Assembly (NCBI GenBank): GCA_017409215.1
Contig: JAFQTD010000029.1
Coordinates: forward strand, 1 to 64,000
Direction: 5' to 3'
Source: Alphaproteobacteria bacterium
GTDB taxonomy: Bacteria; Pseudomonadota; Alphaproteobacteria; Rs-D84
DNA: 64,000 nt
Of this stretch, positions 1 to 6,944 are shown in pieces. Each line of letters begins with the position of its first letter. Position 1 is the stretch's first letter. Position numbers and translations under genes: made by a program. The notes under the pieces are model-generated. The model was not told the DNA's origin and ran no database searches. It saw nothing but the letters and a program-made list of their open reading frames with translations.

Positions 1-180
1 AAAAAAAGGAATACACCTGGGTCCTGTGGTCAAGCCACAGGATGACAAGAGCTTAATTTATAATTTTTGTGGGGTGTGAAAAATCACAAAAATAAGTCCC
101 TGCGGGGCAATGGATACCTGCCTTCGCAGGTATGACGAGGGTGGGACGGGGCCCGATACGGGTATGACGACGAACGGGGG
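1..180. repeat. Cluster of GTCAT-flanked hairpin repeats
   Basis: Non-coding. It holds short perfect palindromes, each followed by ATGAC (GTCAT on the other strand). CCTGTGG/CCACAGG lies at 23-41, ATACCTGC/GCAGGTAT at 114-133 and CCCG/CGGG at 152-162. A constant unit GTCCCTGCGGGGCAATGGAT sits at 96-115 and recurs at 444-463 (reverse strand, one change), 820-839 and 23614-23633. Stem sequences differ between units while the flank is constant. I see no gene here. Confidence 0.8.
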
Positions 181-206
181 CGGGGCGCGATGTGTTGGGT
201 GTGTGG

Positions 207-320
207 TTTTGTTTTCTTTGTTTTAACAATTTTTTTGCAAAAAAAAATTGTCATTCCATGGCTTGACCATGGAACCTAGGTTATGTATTCCTTATTATCG
301 GCACTACCTGGGTCCTGTGG
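207..320. repeat. 114-nt direct repeat, second copy at 23417-23529
   Basis: This stretch is nearly identical to 23417-23529; I find one substitution and one single-base indel. It starts with an A/T hairpin (ACAATTTTTTT with its complement), then CCATGG-cttga-CCATGG, then a constant AT-rich part running into CCTGGGTCCTGTGG. Near-identity over 23 kb suggests a recent duplication or gene conversion of a mobile or repetitive unit. No transposase is present. Confidence 0.85.
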
Positions 321-373
321 GGCATTCACCCACAAAAATTTGCAATTTTTGCGGGGCCCGAAAAAGCCACAGG
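314..373. repeat. CCTGTGG/CCACAGG hairpin with an insert in its loop
   Basis: The hairpin seen intact at 23-41 and in the 23.5-kb copy has a 5-nt loop. Here the two arms (314-320 and 367-373) are separated by 46 nt. The insert carries its own palindrome, CCC-a-CAAAAATT / AATTTTTG-c-GGG, at about 330-356. Nearly the same insert (one base different) occurs at 23647-23681 beside another hairpin, so it behaves like a separate nested element. Confidence 0.7.
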
Positions 374-425
374 ATGACAAAGAACCAAGGATTTATAATT
401 TTTGTAGGGTGCTCACACACACGTC

Positions 426-445
426 ATTCCCGCGCAGGCGGGAAT
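426..445. repeat. dRS3-like palindrome ATTCCC-N8-GGGAAT
   Basis: ATTCCC, eight bases, then GGGAAT. This matches the general form of the neisserial dRS3 repeat (established knowledge of that repeat; no homology is claimed). A second copy of the same form lies at 838-857. Confidence 0.75.
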
Positions 446-465
446 CTATTGCCCCGCAGGGACCT

Positions 466-780
466 TTATTCATTGTTATAACCGTTTTCAGATAATACAT
501 CTGGGTATAAATCATTCCAATCTGGATTTTTTTGAATAATTAAGCGATATTTCCAGTTTCGTTGCCATTTTTTTAATTGGCGTTCGCGCAGAACCATTTC
601 TTTTATTGAATCGTGCCATTCATAATAAACCAGATTGTTGATATTGTATTTAGAAGTAAAGCCTGGGATGATTTTATTTTTATGTTGCCAAATACGTCCA
701 ACTAAATCGGTGGTGGAACCAATGTACAATGTTCCCATTGGGCCGGAAGATAAGATATAAACATAACCGCCTGATTTCAT
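466..780 (-). CDS. GIY-YIG domain endonuclease-like protein
   Basis: A 104-residue protein consisting essentially of one GIY-YIG nuclease domain of the UvrC N-terminal/YhbQ type. The N-terminus carries YVYIL, then LYIGSTTDL with the conserved Arg in GRIWQHK. These are the usual GIY, YIG and catalytic Arg elements. Such stand-alone proteins are common and may act in DNA repair or be mobile-DNA associated; the substrate is unknown. The gene is isolated between two repeat clusters. A promoter at 789-816 puts its -10 box only 8 nt from the ATG, supporting this start. The family call is firm, the cellular role is not. Confidence 0.85.
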   Translation of the reverse strand: MKSGGYVYILSSGPMGTLYIGSTTDLVGRIWQHKNKIIPGFTSKYNINNLVYYEWHDSIKEMVLRERQLKKWQRNWKYRLIIQKNPDWNDLYPDVLSENGYNNE

Positions 781-788
781 AGTGCCTA

Positions 789-816
789 ATTATAATGCAC
801 AAAGAAAAAATATCAA
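789..816 (-). promoter_or_regulatory. Promoter of the GIY-YIG gene
   Basis: On the minus strand: TTGATA, 16-nt spacer, TATAAT. Only 8 nt separate the -10 box from the ATG at 780, so the transcript should have a leader of a few nucleotides at most and no Shine-Dalgarno site. Confidence 0.6.
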
Positions 817-819
817 GAT

Positions 820-975
820 GTCCCTGCGGGGCAATGGATTCCCGCCTGCGCGGGAATGACGACGAACGGGGGCGGGGGCCGATACGCGGGTATGACGAAG
901 AGTGAGGGCGGGGCGCGATACGGGAATGACGAGAGTGTAAGGGCGGGGGCAGATGCGGGAATGACGAAGTGGGAG
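820..975. repeat. GTCAT-flanked hairpin repeats upstream of mrcA
   Basis: Contains the constant 20-nt unit at 820-839, the palindrome ATTCCC-N8-GGGAAT at 838-857, and several degenerate GATACGGG-tATGACGA-type units to about 970. Long minus-strand frames across it (VIPAQAGI-like peptides) are translations of repeats, not genes. Confidence 0.75.
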
Positions 976-1001
976 TGTGGGGGATTATTTTTATGAAATA
1001 T

Positions 1002-1030
1002 TTGCAAATATACTGATTTTGTCGTAAAAT
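1002..1030 (+). promoter_or_regulatory. mrcA promoter
   Basis: TTGCAA at 1002-1007, 17-nt spacer, TAAAAT at 1025-1030. Ten bases separate the -10 box from the mrcA ATG, so the leader is very short and no ribosome binding site is visible. Confidence 0.6.
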
Positions 1031-1040
1031 GTAATCTGTT

Positions 1041-3080
1041 ATGAAATTAAAAAAAGTTTGTAAGGCTTTACTAAATATATTTTTTTGGGGATTTGTTGTC
1101 GCAATCGCAACAGTTGCGGCATTGGTTTTGATTTATGGAAATGATTTGCCCGATTATAAAAAGTTGGCAACGTATGCGCCACCTGTTGCAACGCGACTGT
1201 ATGCGTCTGATGGGTCGCTGTTGATTGAATATGCCGAAGAACGCAGGGTCTTTATTGATTATGATGATATGCCACAACAATTGATTAATGCTTTTATTGC
1301 GGCAGAAGACCAGAATTTTTGGACACATCCCGGGATTGATGTTCAGGGAATATTACGTGCGGTTATAAATAATACAGCCAGATTTTTTGGTGTTAATGCG
1401 CCTTTGTCGGGGGCGTCAACAATAACACAACAGGTCGCAAAAAATTTCTTTTTGTCATCAGAACGTACAATTGCAAGAAAAATTAAAGAGGCAATTCTGG
1501 CACTGCGATTGGAAAGAAGTTTTTCAAAAGAACATATTTTGACCTTGTACTTGAATCAGATTTTCTTAGGGGCGCGCGCGTATGGTGTTGGGTCGGCTGC
1601 GCTGATGTATTTTAACAAGCCGGTATCAGAACTGTCGTTGGCAGAGTGTGCGTTTCTGGCATCGTTGCCCAAGGCACCAAATAACAGAAGTCGTGCAATT
1701 GAACGCAGAAATTATGTCTTGCGCCGTATGGTAGAAGAGGGATTTATTACACAAAGTCAGGCAGATGTTGCCGCAGAAGAAGAGCTGAATATAAACAGCG
1801 GATTTACAGCGCAAATGCAAGATGAATTTCAGTACTTTGCAGAGGATGTGCGCAGACAATTGTTAAATAATCTGGGACGTGAGGTCTTGTATAATCAAGG
1901 ACTGTATATAAAAACAACAATTGTGCCAGAATTGCAAATCGCGGCAACAAATGCCTTGGCCAAAGAACTGGATGCGTTTAATCAAAATCGCGATGAAAAA
2001 CTGCAGGGGGCAATTATCGCGATGAATCCACATACAGGACGAATTTTGGCAATGGTCGGGGGACGGTCGTTCAAAGAGAGTTCTTTTAATCGCGCAACAC
2101 AGGCATACAGACAGGTTGGTTCAACAATTAAACCGTTTGTATATCTGGCCGCACTGGAACGCGGTTGGTCGCCACAAAAAATGATTCTGGATGCGCCAAT
2201 CGTTGGATGGCGCGAAGATGATACTTTGTGGAAACCTGAAAATTATGATAAAAAATTCTTGGGGGATGTGCCGTTGCGGTTGTCTTTGGAAACATCAAGA
2301 AATGTTCCAACAGTCAGATTGGTGGAACAAATTGGTACGCAGAATGCAATCGAAGTCGCACAAAGATTTGGGGTTTATCCCGATAATATGCAAAATATGA
2401 ATTTGTCTATGGCATTGGGGTCGGGTGAAACAACATTGGAAAAATTGGTGCTGGGGTATTCGGCATTTGTTAATGGTGGTTATGCAATAAAACCAAAGTT
2501 GGTGGATTATATCGAAGATAGATATGGACGCGTCTTGGGGGGAATGCAGGTGGATTTATTGGATTGGCAAGAGGGGATGGAACCAATTCAAGTGGATAAC
2601 CAAAATACTATATTGTCTGATTCGCAAAGTTTGTATCAAATGGTTTCTATATTGCAGGGGGCGGTTGAACGCGGAACGGGTAAACAGGCAAGGGTCCCAG
2701 GCCACATAATCGCAGGAAAAACAGGAACAACAAATGACGTCAAAGATGTCTGGTTTATCGGTTTTACCAAGGACTTAATCGCGGGGGTCTATCTGGGGTT
2801 TGATACACCAAAACCCTTGGGAAAAGGGGCGGGGTCGCATATGGCGGCGCGTGTCTTTGCGGACTTTATGAAACAGGCGTTGAAGGATGAAAAAAGTCAA
2901 CCGTTCGCGGTTCCAAATGGACTGACATTTATGCGCGTTAATAGACGTAGCGGTGCAGCCGCAATAGATGACCCAGATGGTATGATTATTCAAGAGGTTT
3001 TTAAGGCAGGTCAAAAACCTAATCCTGCGCCACAGACAAAACAATTTGAAGTAAAACCAATTGTAGGAGGCATCTTTTGA
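1041..3080 (+). CDS. mrcA: Penicillin-binding protein 1A (bifunctional transglycosylase/transpeptidase)
   Basis: Class A PBP of 679 residues that polymerises and cross-links peptidoglycan in the periplasm. Residues about 9-31 form an N-terminal membrane anchor. The GT51 transglycosylase domain has EDQNFWTHPGID (catalytic Glu about residue 89) and GASTITQQVAKN. The transpeptidase domain has SxxK as GSTIKP (Ser about 361), SRN as the SxN motif, and GKTGT (Lys about 560). The length is short of gammaproteobacterial PBP1A but complete. It overlaps the lysozyme-inhibitor-like gene downstream by 4 nt, suggesting cotranscription, and is followed by mraY, ftsW and murG of the same pathway. Confidence 0.95.
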   Translation: MKLKKVCKALLNIFFWGFVVAIATVAALVLIYGNDLPDYKKLATYAPPVATRLYASDGSLLIEYAEERRVFIDYDDMPQQLINAFIAAEDQNFWTHPGIDVQGILRAVINNTARFFGVNAPLSGASTITQQVAKNFFLSSERTIARKIKEAILALRLERSFSKEHILTLYLNQIFLGARAYGVGSAALMYFNKPVSELSLAECAFLASLPKAPNNRSRAIERRNYVLRRMVEEGFITQSQADVAAEEELNINSGFTAQMQDEFQYFAEDVRRQLLNNLGREVLYNQGLYIKTTIVPELQIAATNALAKELDAFNQNRDEKLQGAIIAMNPHTGRILAMVGGRSFKESSFNRATQAYRQVGSTIKPFVYLAALERGWSPQKMILDAPIVGWREDDTLWKPENYDKKFLGDVPLRLSLETSRNVPTVRLVEQIGTQNAIEVAQRFGVYPDNMQNMNLSMALGSGETTLEKLVLGYSAFVNGGYAIKPKLVDYIEDRYGRVLGGMQVDLLDWQEGMEPIQVDNQNTILSDSQSLYQMVSILQGAVERGTGKQARVPGHIIAGKTGTTNDVKDVWFIGFTKDLIAGVYLGFDTPKPLGKGAGSHMAARVFADFMKQALKDEKSQPFAVPNGLTFMRVNRRSGAAAIDDPDGMIIQEVFKAGQKPNPAPQTKQFEVKPIVGGIF

Positions 3081-3370
3081 TAAAAAAATTGATTTTGCCC
3101 GTTTTAGTAATCGCTGCGTTGTTTGCGTGTGAAAAGTTAAAAACATCTGCTGTATGTGGCAGTTATGATGTGTCTATGCGTTATGTTGCAGATGGAGAAA
3201 AATTGTCTGTGCGTATAAATGGTGAAAGTTTATTGCTGGATTTGGTTCCGTCTGCGTCGGGGGAAAAATATGACGGAATTTTGAAAAATGGTGATACTTT
3301 GACCCTGTGGGGAAAAGGGGGAGAGTGGACAATGTTTATTAATGATGGGCAGGAAATTATCTGTAAATAA
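3077..3370 (+). CDS. MliC/PliC-like lysozyme inhibitor, putative lipoprotein
   Basis: 97 residues starting with a TTG codon (3077-3079) that overlaps the mrcA stop. A clear AGGAGG at 3065-3070 decides this start. A hydrophobic N-terminus ends in ALFAC, a plausible lipobox. The rest matches the MliC pattern: two Cys (one early, one near the C-terminus), SASGEKYDG, and WGKGGEW in place of the family's W-x-KG region. MliC proteins bind c-type lysozyme in the periplasm and protect peptidoglycan from host enzymes. Coupling to a PBP gene fits that role. Family assignment rests on a short motif match and should be checked by HMM. Confidence 0.7.
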   Translation: MIKKLILPVLVIAALFACEKLKTSAVCGSYDVSMRYVADGEKLSVRINGESLLLDLVPSASGEKYDGILKNGDTLTLWGKGGEWTMFINDGQEIICK

Positions 3371-3402
3371 TATTTAGTTTATAGTTTGTTTAATTTGCCT
3401 TT

Positions 3403-3415
3403 TGTGATAAAATGC
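3403..3415 (+). promoter_or_regulatory. Candidate -10 box of the mraY promoter
   Basis: TGATAAAAT (TGa-TAAAAT, an extended -10 type) lies in the 73-nt gap before mraY. A weak TTTGTT is placed 17 nt upstream. The mraY start at 3444 is preceded by AAAAGGAT. Confidence 0.4.
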
Positions 3416-3443
3416 AGACGAAAAGGAATAAAAAGGATTTCTG

Positions 3444-4532
3444 ATGCTGACAAGTTATTTTCTGGAATTAGGTTGGTCGTTCTTTGCAAGCGGTTGGATG
3501 CAATTCGCAGCAGGTTTCTTTGTTGCGTTTTTGATAATGTTGATGTGCGGTAAGTGGTTTATAAACGCAATGCGTGTAATGCAAAAAAAAGGACAGCCAA
3601 TCAGTGAAAATGTACCACAGGCGCATTTGCAAAAACAAGGTACACCAACCATGGGTGGAATTTTAATTGTTATGGCGATTTTGATTGGAAGTATATTGTT
3701 TATGCCAATTAGAAGTTCTGTGGCATGGATTGCGTTGGCCGCATTGATTATGTTTGGGGGACTGGGGTTTGTTGATGATTATAAAAAGGTGACTTCGCAG
3801 TCAAAAAAGGCGGCAAATGGTTTGTCGCCATTGACACGTTTGGTTGTCGAAGGTGTCTTTGTTATTATTCTGGCATATATGATTAATAAAACAATGCCAC
3901 CATATATACCAGAGTATTCCTTGGCAATTGGGGCGGGAATTATTTTGCCGTTGGGATTTTGGTACTATGTATTTTCCTATTTCGTGATTTGTGGCAGTGC
4001 AAATGCAACAAATATTACAGATGGATTGGATGGTATGTTGTCAAAATTATATATGCCAGTTTTGGTCGTGTTGATTGTTGCACTGTATGGTGCAACGCGC
4101 ATTGGTTTTATGGATACGGTTATGTTCCTGCCAGAGGCAAGTGGATTGTATGCGGTATTAGGTGCAGCATTGGGTGGTGTGCTGGGGTTCTTGTGGTATA
4201 ATGCGAAACCTGCATCAATCTTTATGGGTGACGTTGGATCGTTGGCGCTGGGGGGATTTATGGGAACGGTTGCAATGTTGTTAAAATCGGAATTGGTTAT
4301 GGGGGTTGCTGCTGGTATGATGGTGTTGATTTTGTTGTCTTCGTTTACCCAGACAATGTATTTCAAAATAACAAGAAAAATTTCGGGTACAGGAAAACGT
4401 ATCTTTAGGCGTGCGCCTTTGCATCATCATTTTGAAGAATTGGGGTGGCCAGAAACAAAAATAGTTGAAAGATTTTTTGTGCTGTCAATACTATTTTCTG
4501 GATTGGCACTGGTGTTCTTGAAATTCGCATAA
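3444..4532 (+). CDS. mraY: Phospho-N-acetylmuramoyl-pentapeptide transferase
   Basis: Integral membrane enzyme that transfers phospho-MurNAc-pentapeptide to undecaprenyl phosphate, giving lipid I. The 362 residues match the family length (about 360) with about ten membrane segments. Diagnostic motifs are GTPTMGG, FVDDYKK (the DD pair), NATNITDGLDG, FMGDVGS and the HHHFE motif near the C-terminus. ftsW follows after 12 nt and murG after that, a partial dcw cluster. murD, normally between mraY and ftsW, is absent here. Confidence 0.97.
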   Translation: MLTSYFLELGWSFFASGWMQFAAGFFVAFLIMLMCGKWFINAMRVMQKKGQPISENVPQAHLQKQGTPTMGGILIVMAILIGSILFMPIRSSVAWIALAALIMFGGLGFVDDYKKVTSQSKKAANGLSPLTRLVVEGVFVIILAYMINKTMPPYIPEYSLAIGAGIILPLGFWYYVFSYFVICGSANATNITDGLDGMLSKLYMPVLVVLIVALYGATRIGFMDTVMFLPEASGLYAVLGAALGGVLGFLWYNAKPASIFMGDVGSLALGGFMGTVAMLLKSELVMGVAAGMMVLILLSSFTQTMYFKITRKISGTGKRIFRRAPLHHHFEELGWPETKIVERFFVLSILFSGLALVFLKFA

Positions 4533-4544
4533 AGAAAGATTGAT

Positions 4545-5705
4545 ATGTTTGGAATCGTTCGTACAGAAGAAAGCAGATTGACCAGTTGGCTGTTTGAAGT
4601 AGACAGACCTTTGTTGCTGTGCGTGTTGTTGATGATGTTGTTGTCGCTGGTGTTTTCTGTGTCTGCAGGGTCTGTTGCGGCAGAACGAATTAATCAACCT
4701 TGGTTCTTTTTTCTGGTAAAGGCATTACCGTTTTATGGATTGGGATTGGGGGCCTTGTTTTTTGCAAGTTTCCTTAGCAAAAAATGGGTGCTGAAGTTGG
4801 CAGGACTTAATTTGCTGATTGGATTGGCGATGTTGCCAATAACTGTGCTGGCACCGCATGTTATTAATGGTTCTGCCAGGTTCGTGTCGCTGGGGGCTTT
4901 TAATGTTATGCCAGCAGATATTATGAAGCCTGGGTTCGTTATAATGACTGCTTTTTTCTTGAGCAAAATGAAAGAAAAATATGGCGAAAATATTTTCACA
5001 AATAAAGATGCGTGGCGTTTCGATACTTGGTTGAGTTGGTGTTATTATTTACTGATTTTTATTCCTGTGTTGTTAGTGATATTTAAACATCCAGATTTTG
5101 GAACGTCTGTTTTATATTTCGCAGTGTGGGGGGCAATGTTGTTTGTTGCGGGTTTGCCTTTGTTCTGTGTGCCGTTGTTTGGTGTGTTGGCTGCGGTGAT
5201 GTTGACAGTTGCGTTCGTGACGTTGCCACACGTGCATAGAAGATTTATGACCTTCTTTACCGGTGAAGGGGAGGCAATGCAGGTGAATAAGTCTGTGGAT
5301 ACATTAAGAAATGGGGGATTGTTGGGGGCAGGTGATGATTCGTTTGTAAAACAGGGATTGCCAGATTCGCATACTGATTTTATCTTTGCAGTTATAGTAG
5401 AGGATTTAGGGGCATTGGGTGGATGTGCATTATTGTTCGTTTTGCTTTATGTGATAAAACGATTGATTACTAGTGCAACAAAGGCAAAGGATTTGTTCGT
5501 TCTGTATGCTGTTGGTGGTGGGGCTGCGTTGTTTGGTGCACAGGTTTGTATAAATATGCTGACAACATTGGGGATAATACCACCAAAGGGTATGACGTTG
5601 CCCTTTATTTCTTATGGGGGCAGTTCATTGTTGTCTTATTGTGTATTGTTCGGATTTATTTTAGCGCTGATTCGTGAAGATAAATGGAAAAAGATGGGGG
5701 ATTAA
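4545..5705 (+). CDS. ftsW: SEDS peptidoglycan glycosyltransferase FtsW
   Basis: 386-residue polytopic SEDS protein. FtsW polymerises septal glycan together with its PBP partner FtsI, which is encoded far away at 44352 in this window. Seen in the sequence: multiple hydrophobic helices, the FHHPDFGT-like segment as FKHPDFGTS, and the C-terminal PFISYGGSSLLS signature. The first 15 residues are cytosolic. RodA is the paralogous alternative, but the position between mraY and murG supports FtsW. The end overlaps the upstream-extended frame of murG. Confidence 0.93.
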   Translation: MFGIVRTEESRLTSWLFEVDRPLLLCVLLMMLLSLVFSVSAGSVAAERINQPWFFFLVKALPFYGLGLGALFFASFLSKKWVLKLAGLNLLIGLAMLPITVLAPHVINGSARFVSLGAFNVMPADIMKPGFVIMTAFFLSKMKEKYGENIFTNKDAWRFDTWLSWCYYLLIFIPVLLVIFKHPDFGTSVLYFAVWGAMLFVAGLPLFCVPLFGVLAAVMLTVAFVTLPHVHRRFMTFFTGEGEAMQVNKSVDTLRNGGLLGAGDDSFVKQGLPDSHTDFIFAVIVEDLGALGGCALLFVLLYVIKRLITSATKAKDLFVLYAVGGGAALFGAQVCINMLTTLGIIPPKGMTLPFISYGGSSLLSYCVLFGFILALIREDKWKKMGD

Positions 5706-5707
5706 TT

Positions 5708-6751
5708 ATGAAAGTATGGATTGCAACAGGTGGAACAGGCGGACATGTGTTTCCGGCACTTAGTGTGGCAGAAGAACTGGTAAAACGCGGAAATAAAGTT
5801 GTTATTTCTTGTGATGGACGCGTCAGAGAAATGGTCAAAAAAAATGCCCCACAGGGCGCAAGAATTGTTCATGTGTGGGCGTCGGGCGTGGGGGCAAAAT
5901 CAAAAATTAAGCAAATATGGGCGTTGGGTAAAATTGGGGTGTCGGCACTTGCATTGACTTTGCGATTCGTGGTGGATAGACCAAGTAGAGTCGTTGCCTT
6001 TGGTGGATATGCATCTGTGCCGGCGGTATTTGCTGCGCATGTGTGGAAGATACCAACATTCTTGCATGAACAAAATGCTGCGATTGGTCGTGCAAATAAG
6101 TTTGTAATGCGGTGGGTGCGGACTTTGATGACCAGTTTCCCAAATGTCGCAGGAATAACAAACAAAAATACGCGTGTTGTTTATACAGGGTTGCCTGTGC
6201 GACGTGATTTTTTGGATGTCGCAGGTGCGCCTTTGACAGAAAATGGTAAATTGTTGGTGACTGGTGGGTCATTGGGGGCACAAATATTGGATGATGTTGT
6301 GCCACAGGCGATTGTTGCGATGAAAAATAAAAAAATATTCGTCACACATCAAACTAGACCAGAAAACGTTGAAAGACTGCAAAAGTTTTATGCGGATAAT
6401 AAAATTCACGCGAATGTGTTGTCTTTTATTCATAATATGGCAGAAACAATTGTAGATGCTGATTTGGTAATTGGCAGAAGTGGGGCAAGTACAGTTGTTG
6501 AATTGCAAACAATCGGGCGGCCTGCAATATTGGTGCCGCTGAATATCAATCCAGACCAGGCTGCAAATGCAGAAAGTTTCGCGAAAAATGGTGGTGGGTT
6601 CGCAATAGAACAAAGTAAATTTACAGTAAAATGGTTGACCGCAACATTAAACGATTTGTTTGATAATCCTGCACGTTTGGTAAAAATGGCGCAAAAGGCA
6701 ATCGTTGCGAATAATGCAGTGAATTTAATTGCAGATGAAATATTGAAATAG
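5708..6751 (+). CDS. murG: UDP-GlcNAc:lipid I N-acetylglucosaminyltransferase
   Basis: Peripheral membrane GT28 enzyme that converts lipid I to lipid II. I start it at 5708, just after the ftsW stop and a GGGGGAT ribosome site. The reading frame is open further upstream, but the protein should begin with MKVWIATGGTGGHVFPA, the N-terminal glycine-rich loop of MurG. Further motifs are HEQNAAIGRAN, VTGGSLGAQ and GRSGASTVVE near residue 270. Length is about 347 residues, normal for the family. murC, murB and ddl do not follow; the next gene is convergent. Confidence 0.95.
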   Translation: MKVWIATGGTGGHVFPALSVAEELVKRGNKVVISCDGRVREMVKKNAPQGARIVHVWASGVGAKSKIKQIWALGKIGVSALALTLRFVVDRPSRVVAFGGYASVPAVFAAHVWKIPTFLHEQNAAIGRANKFVMRWVRTLMTSFPNVAGITNKNTRVVYTGLPVRRDFLDVAGAPLTENGKLLVTGGSLGAQILDDVVPQAIVAMKNKKIFVTHQTRPENVERLQKFYADNKIHANVLSFIHNMAETIVDADLVIGRSGASTVVELQTIGRPAILVPLNINPDQAANAESFAKNGGGFAIEQSKFTVKWLTATLNDLFDNPARLVKMAQKAIVANNAVNLIADEILK

Positions 6752-6914
6752 TTTTACACCATCGTTGATGGTGTGTTGGGAATAAAAGTGTATAGATATT
6801 TTTATGTTTTTTTTGTATATTTATATTGCCTGATGAAAAAAGGCTGTACAGACATCGCATGACAATACAGGCTTTTGTATAGTCCTGAACCAATATCCCT
6901 AGATGCAATGTTTG
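6752..6914. other. Intergenic gap after murG
   Basis: A perfect hairpin ACACCATC-gtt-GATGGTGT lies at about 6757-6775, just after the murG stop, but no T-tract follows it. The remainder is AT-rich with no coding signal. Since murG and ftsA-rpe converge here, the hairpin may still help end transcription. Confidence 0.5.
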
Positions 6915-6944
6915 TAAAAAAAACACCGACGAATAGTCGGTGTT
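6915..6944 (-). terminator. Rho-independent terminator of ftsQ/ftsA-rpe
   Basis: Stem AACACCGAC / GTCGGTGTT with a 5-nt loop. Read on the minus strand it ends in a run of eight T. It lies directly after the ftsA-rpe stop codon. Confidence 0.85.

Noticed and set aside
248-495. Two overlapping plus-strand frames
   Set aside because: Both lie entirely in repeats that recur elsewhere without the frame being kept.
1-1000. CRISPR array
   Set aside because: The repeats are palindromic with irregular spacing and variable stems, without unique spacers of constant length; no cas genes in the window.
813-1007. Minus-strand frame with VIPAQAGI-like peptide
   Set aside because: It is a translation of the GTCAT/ATTCCC hairpin repeats and also covers the mrcA promoter; no ribosome site.
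6757-6775. Terminator of murG
   Set aside because: The hairpin is perfect but is followed by GTTGGG rather than a T-run, so it is listed only as a hairpin in the gap.
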